A DNA stretch of 64,000 nt from Piliocolobus tephrosceles (Eukaryota; Chordata; Mammalia; Primates; Cercopithecidae). How positions within the stretch are numbered: position 1 is the stretch's first letter; each line of letters opens with the position of its first letter. The position numbers were made by a program, and so were the translations under genes. Positions 1 to 11,634 of this stretch are shown in pieces. The notes beneath the pieces were generated by a model. That model was given only the letters and a program-made list of their open reading frames with translations, did not search any database and was not told where the DNA came from. Where the stretch lies: positions 113,517,831 to 113,581,830 of the forward strand of contig NC_045441.1 in assembly GCF_002776525.5 (NCBI RefSeq), in the 5' to 3' direction.

Positions 1-262
1 TTTATAATCTCCCCCACCCTTAAGAAGTTTCTTTGTAATTCTCCCCACCCTCGAGAATGTACTTTGTGAGATCCACCCCCTGCCCCCAAAACATTGCTCT
101 TACCTCCACCGCCTATCACAAAACTTGTAAGAACTAATGATAATCCCACCACCCTTTGCTGACTCCTTTTTTGGACTCAGCCCACCTGCACCCAGGTGAA
201 ATAAACAGTCTTGTTGCTCACACAAAGCCTATTTGGTGGTCTCTTCACATGGACACATGAAA
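1..262 (+). mobile_element. LTR7 (HERV-H long terminal repeat), 3' portion
   Basis: The C-rich, A-poor blocks (CCCCCACCCT, CTCCCCACCC), the AATAAA poly(A) signal at 200-205 and the ending TGGTGGTCTCTTCACATGGA match the R-U5 part of LTR7, the LTR of HERV-H. The 5' part lies outside the window. What follows 262 does not look like a primer-binding site or HERV-H interior, so this is a solo LTR or the 3' LTR of a plus-strand provirus to the left. LTR7 copies are known to act as promoters of lncRNAs in pluripotent cells; whether this copy does cannot be told from sequence. Confidence 0.93.
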
Positions 263-1939
263 CAATGATATTTTGCAAAGGCTTTAAAAGTTTCTCTTTT
301 GGAAACAAGCTCAAGATTGGCTTTTGTGCCATATAAAATCTAACTAATTGCTTAATAGTCACATTGCCTTTTTTACATGAAATGATTCTACTTAAATGCC
401 CACCTCACTTTTCAGTTACTGAATAATTCTGTCCCATATTTGAAAATTAAATTAATCAGCAGACACTGAAAATTTAACATTACTAGAGAATTTCAAATAA
501 ATGTTCCAAACAGGTTTGTTCTTTGCCTTTCTCTTAGGCAGCTCAAAAGGTATATTGCCTTTTAATTTTTTTTCCAAAGATAGAATTATTTCCCTCACAA
601 ATTAACAATAAGCAAATTTATCCACTTCATTTTTAGTGAAGTATGAATATTTTATGAATTAGAAACTTGGCAATCACCTTTTAAAAATCTTTTAATCTTC
701 TTGATTTTCCAAACTGTGTTTCATCATAGGGCTCCACTGAAGGTAGCTTATAGATGATACACAAAAAAGGGTCCCATTGCTAAATAAGTTTGAGAACTAT
801 GGATAAACATAGTTAAACAAGTTCTTTAATTCAATACTTTTGAGGATTTTCTGTGCTAATGTGCACTGTGAATATCCAAGACATAAATATACTACACAAC
901 ATTTCCCAAATCTGGTTGGCTAACAGAGTTTTCTCCTTTTTTTAAAATCATGTATTGTCTATTTCAAATTGTATAATATACAGGTAAGAATATTAACATA
1001 TAATGCAGCAAAAATATATCTTATCTCTCCTCTCTATTCTTTTTCATTCCTGTATATTAAATCAAGATCTAGTTTATCAGTGGAGCTCAGTGCAGAGGTA
1101 GAGAGACACAAAAAGATGTTAAAGTATACTGAAAATTCACATCAGCTTATTTTTTTAAATTATGATGCAAATATATTCCTTTTTATCTTCTCCTTACAAT
1201 GCCTCAATTGCTATTTATTTCTAAAAGGGTAAATTATATGTCTTCTTCTTATGTTTCTGGACTTTTCTCCCACAATAACTCACAAGTCCTGAATGCTCCA
1301 GCTCACAGATTACCTAACAGGGCAAATGTGCACTGCTGTTCTAGAATGACAGTAGAGAAGCTCCAAAGACCCACTCCCCAGTGAAATTACTAAAAACAAC
1401 AACAACAAACATCTAATGACCTCCGAAAATAGTCACAAAAGCAAACTGCAAACAAATAAATTTTATTTATTCATAAAAGTTCAGAAAAAAAGGCATGAGT
1501 CTATGCATTTGAACCGTAACTGCTTCCTTATTCCCTGCTGCAAGCTCAGTAAGGCACACATGGGGAAGACTTGTGCAGCCAAGAACAAAGGACTCTCTCA
1601 TCCCAAGCCCTCACTCAAAGGTCTCTCTTTCTTGTAGAAACAGGATATAAACATTTCTCATCCTCCCCCCACCCCCCGTACCTATTATTGAGGTTATTTC
1701 AGGCAAGTATGGTCATGAGGTAGGGGATCCCCACTTCTGTGCAACTACCACACATAGAAAGGCTTGACTGTGTACACAGCACTGTTAATGCTACTGGGTC
1801 ATTATCACTCTGGCTCATGAAATAGTGGTTCCATCCTAGGAAACGTAAGCTTAGAAGACTTCAGGCTAAGGTCCACCGTCCCACCAAATGCTTAGTTCCT
1901 AAAGCAGGGGTGTCAGAAAGAAAAGGTGGACAAAATATT
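263..1939. other. AT-rich sequence without a recognisable gene
   Basis: No supported gene. Open frames at 969-1232, 1199-1384 and 1416-1637 have no recognisable motif and ordinary AT-rich composition. About 709-802 resembles the terminal part of a small hAT-type DNA transposon (an AAACTGTGTTTC start and a TTTGAGAACTATGG end), but this is weak. A short AAC-rich run lies at 1393-1410. Confidence 0.6.
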
Positions 1940-3095
1940 CTAAGAAAAATCACTGAAAACTCCCCAAACTTATTGAAAAACACTAGTCTACACCTCCAGG
2001 AAGCTCAACAAACTCCAAGTAAGATTTTTTAAAATCCTACAAAAACTTCAATCCAGAAAGAGGCACATCACAGTAAAAATACTAAAAGTAAAAAACGACC
2101 AAAAAAAAAGTTTTTGAAAGCAGCAAAGGATAAGCGACTCTTCTTATGGGGAGCCCTGATAAGATAAACAGATGACTTCCCAGAAGAAACAATGAAGGTC
2201 TGAAGACAATGGGATACCATATTCAATGTGTATTAAAAACAAACAAACAAACAAATACCAAAATTGTTAACCACGAATTCTATATCCAAAAAGACTATCT
2301 TTAACAAGGTAAAGACATTCCCAAGCAAGCAAACTGGAGAGAATTTGTTGGTAGTAAACATCCCTTATAAGAAATACCAAAGGAAGTTCTTTAGGCTAAA
2401 AGCAAGTAACCCCAAATGATAATTTAACTCAACACATAAAAAAAGAGCACCAATAAAGATAATCACGTAATTATAAAAATAGTATGAATGTGTATTTTTC
2501 TTCTTTCTTTAATGGTTGAGAAAGCAATTGTGTATATAAATATCACTGGGCTAATAACACACAGAAATGTAATCTGTATAATAATAGGACAAAAAAGGTG
2601 GGTAGGAGCAAAATTGTAATCAGTTAAGAAAATGCCTACAGATGGTAAAGTAATAATTATAACTATGTATTGTTGGATTTGTGACATTGATATAATAGGT
2701 ATAATGATAATATCACAAAAAGGAAAAAATGAAATTGAGCTGTATAGAAGAAATGTTTCTAAATGTCATTGCAATTAAGCTAGTTTAAATTTGAAGTTAT
2801 TCTGATAAGTTAAGGTATATATTGTAAACCCCAGAAGAACCACAAAAAACAAAAACAGAAAAAGCTTTCAAACATATAGTGAAAAAATCATTTAAGAAAT
2901 TTAAATGTTACATTAAAAAATATTCACTTAATGCAAAGAAAAGCAGCAAGAGAAGAAGAGAGACACATAAAAGACATGAAGAACATGGAAAACAATAATT
3001 AACAATTATATATCCAGCTATATCAATAATAATTTTAAATGTGAATGGAGTAAGTAATCTACCAAAAGGCATAGTTTGTCAAAGTAGACAAACAT
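1940..3095 (+). mobile_element. Old L1M fragment (5' region through ORF1 tail to ORF2 start)
   Basis: Blocks resembling AAGCTCAACAAACTCCAAGT (2005), GAATTCTATATCCA (2275), AAAGACATTCCCA (2311) and the AACTATGTATTGTTGGATTT run (2660) occur in the order known for the 5' half of L1M elements. The last part (about 3025-3090) resembles the first codons of ORF2. It is heavily decayed, with an (AAAC)n expansion near 2236-2256 and no usable open frame. Subfamily uncertain. Confidence 0.8.
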
Positions 3096-3975
3096 GTTTG
3101 ACTTTTAAACCTTTATGTGTGTAAAATTCTGCCCTATATGTCTTTTCGGGTTTTTTTCAATTCCATTACAACATTAAAGCAATAATTTTAAAAACGTGAG
3201 CCTACCCCTAGCTTTGTGAGGCCGAGTAAAAAACTGAAATGGAAGCCCCAATGTCTTATTAAAGAGTTATCAATGTGATAATTTGTAAACCCAGCAAAAA
3301 ATAGTTGTCAGGTATTTTTATATTTTTGAAAGATAAATAACATAAAATATTTAAAAGCTAGAAACAAAGTTGACAAACCATCAAATAAAATATGGCCTAT
3401 CTACAACCTTTATGACAACCTACATTTGAATTTAAAATTCTTGAATTTTAGAATGAGGAGATCCATCTTCTGACCCCTGTTTCCTGGCTCCATGGCCATT
3501 GTCCCTTTTTACATCCCTATCATCATTCCACATCATAGGTGTCCTTGCATGCTTGCATACATGTAATTGGAGCCTATGATCAAGTCTTAACTGCTTCTCC
3601 CTTGCAAATAGTAACTTCTTGGCACTTATTGGGCCATATAAATTGTGATGAATACCCTCTGGAAGCAGTGATCATGAAAGACAATTACCTATGCTCTGGA
3701 CCTGGAAAAGAGAACATCTGGAGAGAGTATTTCAAGCTTCTGTGTACTTGGAGCTTGGAGGGTTGTGGCTTTCTATGGCCATTGTCTTAGTGCTAAAACC
3801 TTCTTGCCTCATAAGAGGGAATGTGGCCACAAGAGGCAAGAGAAGGAACAACTCAAAGCACAGGACCAAGGAAAGGGACACTTCCTATCATGGTCTAAAA
3901 ATGCTGATAATAAGTTATTTGAATAAGACTTGGGAGTCTACAAGTTCCAGCCTTAGTGACATGAAAACAATATAT
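3096..3975. other. Unassigned sequence
   Basis: No confident feature. Overlapping open frames at 3539-3790 and 3691-3981 show no family motif. The stretch 3440-3900 is less AT-rich than its surroundings and could be an old LTR or DNA transposon I do not recognise. Confidence 0.5.
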
Positions 3976-6502
3976 AGTTGACCCTTGAAGAAAGTGAGAG
4001 TTAGGGGTGCTGACCCACTGCACAATCAAAAATCCCCTCAAATTTAACTATAGCCTACTAATGACTAGAAGCCTTACTGATAACACAAAGAGTCAATTAA
4101 CAGATATTCGTATGTTATACATATCATGTAATGTATTCTTACAATACTGCAAGGTAAAGAAAAGAAAATATTATTAAAAAATCATCAGGAAATTAAAACA
4201 TATTTACTACTCAATAAGTAGAAGTGGATCATCGTGAAGGTCTTCATCCTCATTACCTTCTTGTTGAGTAGGCTGAGGAGGAGGAAGAAGTGGAGGGGTT
4301 GGTCTTACTGTCTCAGGTCTGGCAGAAATGAAAGAAGTGGAGGTTGAAGGGGAAGCAGAAGAGGCAGACATTAGGTGTAACTATAGAAATACATTGTTAT
4401 TTCTGTCAAACTTTTTGCTTATTCTTTCTCTAAAATGATTCTATATGGTACCAATTCTTTCATGTTTTGTGTTAATTTCAGTGCTTGTATCATAGAAGGA
4501 TCCATATCATAAAAGAAGTTAAAAGCAATCTTGATTAATCAGAACATTCACCAGATTGTCTAATGTCAGTTTGTTTTCTGACATTGCTTCTTCTATAGCT
4601 TGTTCGTCGTCTCAGGCACTGATTTAGAGACACTCAACTCCATCAAGTCAACTTCTGTTAATTCCTCTGGTATGTTGTCTATTAGTACTTGAATTTCTCC
4701 AAGATTCATACCTTGAAAGCCCTCACCCCACACTTTTTTGGGGTTGTATGCACAATCTCTTTGATATGGCTCTGTTGTAAATCCTGTGAAGTCACGCACA
4801 ATATCTGGACAGTTTTCTCTAGCAGGAATGTATTGCTTCCGGCTTGATGGCTTTCGCAGCTTTTCTATTATAATAATGGCATCTTCAGTGGTGTAATCCT
4901 TCCAGACTTTCATAATGTTCTCTCTACTGGGATTCTCTTCTATGGCACTGACAGTCCTTTCCATGTAATACCATGTATAATGATCCTTAAAGGTCCTTAT
5001 GACCCTCTGAACTAGAGACTGAATGAGACATGTTGTGATTAAGGACAAGTAGAGTATTTTGATGCCCTCGGTGTTAAACTCATGGGGTTCTTGGTGGCCA
5101 GGGATATTGTACAATATCAAAAGAACATTAAAAAGCACTTCTGTACTGCCATGGTACTTCCTAACTTCAGGGATAAAGCATCAGTGGAACCAATGCAAAA
5201 CAAGGGTTCTCATTCTCCAGCCTTCTTAATGTACAACCAAAAGTCTGGCAGCTGGTGTTTATCTTTTTCCTTCAAGACTCCAGGGCTAGCAGCTTTATAG
5301 GCTAATCCTGCTCGTTAACACAACTGCGTTCGCACAGAACAATATACTTAGCCTATCCCTTCATGCCTTAAATCCTGATGCTCACTTCCCTTCCTTAGTA
5401 ATAAATGGCCTTTGTGGCATTTTTTTTTTTTCTCAGAATAAGACACTTGCATATGCATTAAAAACCTGTTCAAGCAGATATGTTTTCTTCTTAATGATTT
5501 TCTTTCTTTTTCCATTTTTATAGTTTCAGGGGATACATGTGTGGGTTATGGCACCGGAAAACTTGTCAGCTGCCTCTTGGTCAGCAAAACTTCTGTTATT
5601 GTGACATTTTTTAAAGCCAAATTTCTTTCTATCTTATCAAACCACCCTTTGCAAGTGTCACGTTTTCCAGCTTTAGATCCATTTGCCCCTGTTAGCATAG
5701 TTGCAGTGATGATTTCAAAATTTTTTTATGATGGTTCTTTAAATGGATTCATTTATCTTGAAATGGAAGGCAACTGCAGCTACAGACTCAATCTAAAGTA
5801 CATATCAAGCAATTCAACTTTTTATTTTAATATCATGAGTTTTCTCTGCTTCTTGGGAGCACTTTTGGCAACACTAGTGGCAATTTCTATGGGTCCCATG
5901 GTTTTACTTAAGGCTTATGATAGCACTAAACAAGATGAAAAATGCACAAAAACCATGAGAGATCACTTTTTACTGCAAGAGACAGGTTACTGGAGAGACA
6001 AACTGCTCACTAGGACATAATTAGCATTGCGTGGTGTTTTGAGTGGATACTGGTAACACTGGAGCTCAGGGGAATACCAACAGGGAGTGGCTACAAAATT
6101 ATTACGTTAGTACAGCATTACTATGGTTAATTTTATGCAGTTATGATTTAATACTGTACCTTTACATTTGCTTACATTTCTCTCACCTGCAAATGGTACA
6201 TTGTTTTGTCTACAAGTGTTTGTGTTCATAGTGCTGATAAATTATAAGTTTTTATGACAGATTTTTATAGATCTTATGTTAGCCAATGATAAAATAGACT
6301 AGTCTTTATGTACATTTATGCATTCAAGTCACACCTAATTTTTTCTTAAGTTTTCTGATATTTCTAGGTTACAAGATTTATCTGCAAGTTTTCTCAGATT
6401 GTCTCATATCTCCAAAAAAAATTTCCAACATATTTACTGAAAAATGTTGTGTATTGCTGGACCTATGCAGTTCAAACTCATGTTGTTCAAGGGTCAACTA
6501 TA
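3976..6502 (-). mobile_element. Tigger1 DNA transposon (pogo/Tc1-mariner superfamily)
   Basis: Terminal inverted repeats are plain: AGTTGACCCTTGAA at 3976 on the plus strand and its complement TTCAAGGGTCAACT ending at about 6500. Both are flanked by TATA, consistent with TA target duplication. The length of about 2.5 kb matches the roughly 2.4 kb of full Tigger1, so the element is nearly complete. The transposase reads on the minus strand. Family knowledge: these are fossil cut-and-paste elements of early primate/eutherian age, inactive in humans. Confidence 0.95.
4370..5350 (-). pseudogene. Tigger1 transposase remnant (DDE_1 domain, C-terminal half)
   Basis: A 181-codon open stretch (4593-5138) and decayed flanks read as the C-terminal half of a pogo-type transposase, which would excise and insert the element in the nucleus. 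Visible landmarks are LLILYNIPGH near the start of the stretch, TCLIQSLVQRVIRTFK, ENIMKVWKDYT, FTGFTTEP and the acidic ELTEVDLMEL. In the family the first motif is LLxLDNAPGH, whose D is the second catalytic acidic residue. Here it is Y (codon 5109-5111), so the protein could not catalyse transposition. Stop codons and frameshifts lie on both sides; the ENKLTLDNL C-terminal block is in another frame at about 4530-4580. The N-terminal DNA-binding half toward 6000 is too decayed to delimit. Confidence 0.88.
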
Positions 6503-7915
6503 TAATACAAATGATGAAGCAATGTGTAATTATCATCTTTCAATTTTCTTTGGTGATTTTAGAACATTGAAGAAGATCTAATTGATAACGCACAACACTT
6601 AGTATCACTTCCATTGTTCCAACTCTTAGTCTAGTCTTTCAAATACCATAACTATGCTCAGATCTTTCTCTTGTCACTCTTTACTTTTAACTTTCAAGTA
6701 AAACTTCCCCCTTTTCCTTCCTCTCTCACTCTTTCCTTATGCTTCTACTAGTTTTCCTCTCTCCTTAACAACATTCTCTCTTTTTTTGTTCTCTGCCTAC
6801 AAAGTATTTCAATTACCACAACAAAATTAAGAGATAGCAAGGTGAAGGTGAAGTGAAAATCTAAATGTTCTAGAAATTTCCTTGGGAAAAAGGGATAAAA
6901 AATAGTAATCAGGTTATTAACATTACACATTTGGGAATTATCTTTGGCCTTTTTCCTCTTACCTTCAGTATCTAATGAAGTGCAGCATCTTGAAAATTTG
7001 GCCTTCTAAATGCTAAACATTTGTTTTAACATATGATTTAATATATGTTTTAGCATATGATAGTTTCAGGAATAAGTATTATAGTATAAAACCATGGTTG
7101 ACCTTAGCAAGGAGAGTTTCAGTGGAGTGGTATAAGTGGAAGACTTAGTGAAGAGTGTAAAGCAATGCAGGAAAGGGTAAGGAAGTAGAGAAGAATAGGT
7201 GAATTCAACATTTGTGAAAATTTGTTTGAGCAATGGAGAATAGTAAATAGAAGTATAAATGAATGAGCAAATATACTGTGTTGCACTCTATTATAGTTAT
7301 GAAGTCTTTTACCTCCAAGGCAGCAGCTTCAACAGTTACATTATGCTTACTGAGTTTTTTTGAGGATGTAGGTGCCCAAATTACAGATTTCCAGTGAGAA
7401 GTCCAAGTTGTAAACTTTCTCTTTAAGACTCCAGTTTGGTACCACAGGAATTTTTCAAGAATAGACTAGCAACCTGATAAAGGGCTTATAAGAAGTTAAA
7501 TTATCAGATGTGTATATTTGGTAATGATAAGCTTTATGATCTCTTTCAATTCTGAGCGTCTATTATTTTATGGCTTAAGCATTCATTCAGGCATGGAACC
7601 AATTTTGTTCCCTAAATTTATTGTCATTCTAATCACATTCTCAAGTTGTAAAGTGATAATACTATTGTGTGATTTACAGACTATTTGGTTTTATTTTACT
7701 TGACTGAGCATATTTTATAAAGTGAGATTTAAGAGTTCTAGATTTGGATACCTGAAGCAGAAATTCAGACTGTCTAGAAGTACTTAATAGCTCCTTGTCC
7801 TTAAAATGCCTAAGTTTAATGGTGGATAAGACATAAAGCCCTGAAACTTTAAGTCAGTAATTTAAAAATGTTTTTACAATAGCACCTTTTCTTCTCAGTG
7901 AAGCACTATGCCGTA
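6503..7915. other. AT-rich sequence between DNA transposons
   Basis: No gene or RNA gene seen. Short open frames at 6748-6930 and 7518-7703 have no motif. The purine-rich stretch 7100-7270 could be very old repeat debris. Confidence 0.6.
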
Positions 7916-9108
7916 TTCTAGTGGTGCAGAAGTAATTGCGGTTTTGGACTGTGAATTTTAAATCATTATATCCAGGCTCAAACACATTTTTGTTAATTAA
8001 AATAGGAGCCATTACAATCAACACATTTTTGCCAATGAGAAATAAATTTGTTTATCTATGTAGTGTAAAAATCCATGCTTTGGGATTCAACAGACTCTTG
8101 GAGAGCACTTCTGCATCCTGCTGGTTGTGGAAGCATTTTCCCTGCAAAAAGTTGTTGAGATGCTTGAAGAAGTGGTAGTTGGTTGTGTTGTCATGGAGAA
8201 AAACTGGGCTCTTTCTGTTGACCAATGCCGGCTGCAGACATTGCAGTGTTCAGCACATCTCATCAATTTGCTGAGCATACTTCTTAGATGTAATGGTTTC
8301 GCCGGGATTCAGAAAGCTGTAGTGGATCAGACTGACATCAGACCACCAAACAGTGACCATGGTTTTTTGTTTTTTGTTTTCTGGTGCAAGTTTGGCTTTG
8401 GGAAGTGCTTTGGAACTTCTTGTCCAACTACTGTGCTGGTCATCACTGGTCATATAAAATCTTTTTGTTGCATGTCACAATCCGATTGAGAAATTGTTTG
8501 TTGTTGTTGCACAGAAAAAGAAAAAACAACACTTAAAATGACAATTTTAAAAAAAGTTTTGGTCAGCTCATGTGGCACCCACTTATTGGGCTTTTTCACG
8601 TGTCCAATTTGCTTCAAATGCCAAACAACCATAGAATGGTCGACGTTAAGTTCTTCGGCAACTTCTCGTGTAGTTGTAAGAGGATCAGCTTCAATGATTG
8701 CTCTCATCTGACCATTGTCAGCTTCTAATAGCTGGCTACTATGCTTCTCATCTTCAAGGCTCTCGACTCCTTTGCAAAACTTACTGAACTACCACTGCAT
8801 TGTATGTTTGTTAGCAGTTCCTGGGCCAAATTATTATTGATGTTGTGAGTTGTCTTTGTTGCTTTATGATCCATTTTGAACTTGAATAAGAAAATCACTT
8901 GATTTTGCTTTTTGTCTAACATCATTTCCATAGTCTAAAATAAATGTAAAATTAACAGCAATAACAGGTCATTAGCCAAAAAACATAAAGTGAGAAATGC
9001 ACGTTAAACTGATGTATAGCATAACCACATTTATTTAGGAACATATTCTGATATCAATCTGCAAATTTCAACAATGCAAAAACCACAATTACTACTGCAC
9101 CAGCTTAA
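7916..9108 (-). mobile_element. Hsmar1 mariner transposon, internally deleted
   Basis: The left end (7916) reads GTGGTGCAGAAGTAATTGCGG and the right end (to 9108) carries its complement, CCACAATTACTACTGCACC. Both are the Hsmar1/MADE1 terminal repeat, and TA dinucleotides flank it at 7914-7915 and 9109-9110. The length is about 1193 bp against roughly 1.29 kb for the intact element. The main loss is a 93-bp in-frame deletion in the transposase near 8183-8189. Hsmar1 is the primate family from which the transposase half of SETMAR was recruited; this is an ordinary dead copy. Confidence 0.95.
7993..8931 (-). pseudogene. Hsmar1 transposase pseudogene
   Basis: The reading begins at the ATG complementary to 8929-8931 (MEMMLDKKQ), passes a decayed first helix-turn-helix, then a clear second one (TTTREVAEELNVDHS, about 8620-8670), then the catalytic domain (GLIHYSFLNPGETIT-like, about 8290-8330). 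It ends QKCVDCNGSYF with a stop at 7993-7995. Frameshifts break it into at least three frames. Mariner transposases use a D-D-D triad with 34 residues between the last two. Here the first D is N (8467-8469), the second D survives in HDN (8190-8192), and the third is N (8178-8180) after a 31-codon deletion that leaves only three residues between them. It is catalytically dead and has no sign of domestication. Confidence 0.92.
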
Positions 9109-9404
9109 TACATTTAGCAGATACAAGAGAAACTATTCTTGCTAAGGTAGAAAAAATGCACTCAGAGCCCTGTCCACCCAACTACTTTATTTAAACTTTC
9201 ACCCAAATCACACACTCACATTGCATACAAAAAGCAAACATATTCATACACATATATCCCTTAGGGCCCAGTAGAACATCATTTGAACATGACCAATTAA
9301 CACTAAGTAAACAATGCAAGACAGTTAATAATTAACTTATAAAACGAGTGGTGTCATTCAGAGATGGAAGATATTAATAGCCACTAGGGACATTTTATGG
9401 TGTG
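9109..9404. other. Short unassigned AT-rich stretch
   Basis: Nothing recognised between the mariner element and the MLT1 LTR. Confidence 0.6.
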
Positions 9405-9850
9405 GGTATAATTTATCTATTGTTGTGTAACAAATGCCCCAAAACTTAGAAGCTTTAAAGAACAACATTTATTATCTTACAGTTCCAGTGGGTTAGGAAA
9501 CTGAGCATAGCTTAGTAGGGTCTTCCAGTTCAGGGAATCTCACAAGTCTTCAAGGTGCAGGCAAGAGCTGCAGTCATCTCAAGTTCTTCGTAGAGTATGT
9601 CCTCATAAGTTCTTTGTTTTTGATAGGATTCTTTCAATTCTGAGATTGCAGGATCATTCAAGTTCATTGCAGGACCTTGGATGGAGTACTTCCATTCTTC
9701 TCTGACTATTGCTTGTCTCAGTTACTTGCCAGGTGGGCCCCTTCATGAGGCAGCTCAGAGAATGGCAGCTGGCTTCATTACAGTGAGAGATAGCACAAAG
9801 GAGTATGAACAAGATGGAAGTCACCACTTCACAGATATGAAAAATCTATA
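9405..9850 (-). mobile_element. MLT1D-like MaLR LTR
   Basis: The plus strand reads TATTGTTGTGTAACAAATG, then AAAACTTAGAAGCTTTAAAG, CATTTATTATCTTACAGTTCC, and later GGCAGCTGGCTTCATTACAG. This is the reverse complement of the MLT1D LTR 3' half and middle. The left edge is the LTR 3' end. The right part is decayed, and the LTR 5' end is missing or unrecognisable beyond about 9850. Confidence 0.85.
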
Positions 9851-10554
9851 CATTTATAATCAATATTATTTAAGCTCTTAAATATGAGAAATGTTTTGCC
9901 AGTTATAGTGATTCAGGTGATTTTTGTGTTTAAAAAATTTTTAGACTTTTTGTATTTTTAGACTTTTTTTCTCTCCAGAAACTTAATAATTATTTGTCTT
10001 TAAAATATTCTACACTTCACATATCTAATTTCTATGGAATATTTCATAAATTCAAGTGTGTTTTGCAGAGGAGAAACAGGAAGTTGATGGGAGATGTGAT
10101 GATACCATTAGGCAAAGCTTAATGTCTTTATATGTTTAAGAGTAATCACAGCTCCCTCTTTGAGGTGTGTGCACTGTCTCTATTCCTGCCCTAATATTGA
10201 GTTCCACAACCACACACTGATCAAGAGCCAGAACCATTGTCAGAGGTACTTACTTATCACTTCAGAACAAATTATCCTAAAAAGAACAAGACCAGAAAGC
10301 AGGTTGCTGTGAATTAGATGTTGACATGGCAATGAGATAATGTGAAGTGAGCAGCTGTGGGTAATAGGATAACTGATACTAACTGATCTACATGAATATC
10401 ATGCAAACAAGGCACACTTTGAAAAGTGAGTTTTCTCTTCCATAACCTTTACTGAATTCCACACACAGGATTTCTAAATGCAAGACAATGGAATTCTTTC
10501 AGAAGCACTTCAGTAATCATGCCTCAATTTCTCAAGGAGAAACAGAGAGCAGCA
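9851..10554. other. Unassigned sequence
   Basis: No gene, repeat or RNA signal I can support. Confidence 0.55.
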
Positions 10555-10813
10555 AATAAAAAAGCTGCATTTTCCTAAAAGAAAAGAAAGTACTGGATTA
10601 ATTAAAGGTTTGATGCTTTTCTTCTAATACTTTTCCTGAAACATCTGGAATCACAGAGCTGGAAGGTAGTGTTAGACCTTACAATAAAAAAGCTGCATTT
10701 TCCTAAAAGAAAAGAAAGTACAGGATTAATTAAAGGTTTGATGCTTTTCTTCTAATACTTTTCCTGAAACATCTGGAATCACAGAGCTGGAAGGTAGTGT
10801 TAGACCTTACAAT
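10555..10813. repeat. Tandem duplication, 128-bp unit, two copies
   Basis: 10555-10682 is repeated head-to-tail as 10683-10810, with a shared AAT at each junction (10555, 10683, 10811). The only difference is T at 10594 against A at 10722, so the copies are 127/128 identical. The unit (AAAAGCTGCATTTTCC at its start to GTTAGACCTT at its end) is not a known dispersed repeat. The 3-bp AAT at the boundary is possible microhomology. Confidence 0.98.
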
Positions 10814-11572
10814 GTTTTTGCCTTTCCAGCGAAGGAGTCTTTTTAAGAACAGAAAAGCCCGGGGACTGGGGCGAAATCTCTTGCACAGGAGTCCTTGGGC
10901 TTCCTCACCTCTCCAAGAGCTCTTTGCATGTCGCTAGGGACCAGCCTATAAATTTTATCAACATTCTCTCTGTCCTACTTTTGTCTGAATTTACATCATA
11001 TTTTCCCCAGTTTGGATCCTTTCTATTCCATCATTCACCATACCAGTGCATCCTACTGGCCACCACTGATTCTTCATACAACTATTTAAATATATGTGGC
11101 TCAGTGCTGCCCCTAGAGGGAGACCTTGACATTGCCTCCTTCCCACCTCCACCCTATGACCTCCCACTCCACCACTCACATCCTGTTCCTCGTTTGCTCC
11201 CGGTTGACTTTCTGCTGGACCCTCAAGACCCCACTGGAGCTCCTATCTGCACTGCACTGAAAATTGCCCAGTCTTGAAAAATATTGCCCTGCCAGTCTGC
11301 TCTTTCAGGGACTTAATGAGTCAGAATACATCAATACATCAGAAATAGCAGTAATCAGCATGTTTTAAAAAAACAAAGTGAACTTTTCTTCCTAGAGTGC
11401 CAGGGCACCACTGAAGGTTGAGTCAGTGTCACACAAATGCTTGACTCTGGGGATTTCCCTAAGACTCTGCCCTGTGCATACATCCTTGGACTCACTGTCT
11501 TCATAAATAGCTTAATTGTCTTAGTGGGAAAGCATGTGAAGCAGCTGGAAAGATTTCTTAAAAAGGATTATC
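10814..11572. other. Unassigned, slightly GC-richer stretch
   Basis: 10850-11280 is richer in C and G than the surroundings and contains a 117-codon open frame (10924-11277) with an open antisense frame across it. There is no conserved motif, no CpG island and no splice evidence. Not called as a gene. Confidence 0.5.
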
Positions 11573-11634
11573 GGCTAGGTGCAGTGGCTCACATCTGTAA
11601 TCCCAGCACTTTGGGAGGCCAAGGCGGGTGGATC
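11573..11634 (+). mobile_element. Alu 5' fragment (3'-truncated)
   Basis: GGCTAGGTGCAGTGGCTCAC through TTGGGAGGCCAAGGCGGGTG is the first 62 bp of an Alu, including box A of its pol III promoter. The rest of the left monomer, the right monomer and the poly(A) tail are absent. Confidence 0.95.

Noticed and set aside
8127..8489. 120-codon plus-strand open frame
   Set aside because: It is antisense to the Hsmar1 transposase remnant and has no motif; it is a by-product of the transposase reading on the other strand.
10924..11277. 117-codon open frame in a GC-richer stretch
   Set aside because: No domain, signal peptide or splice context, and an overlapping frame on the other strand is open too. 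Composition alone explains it.
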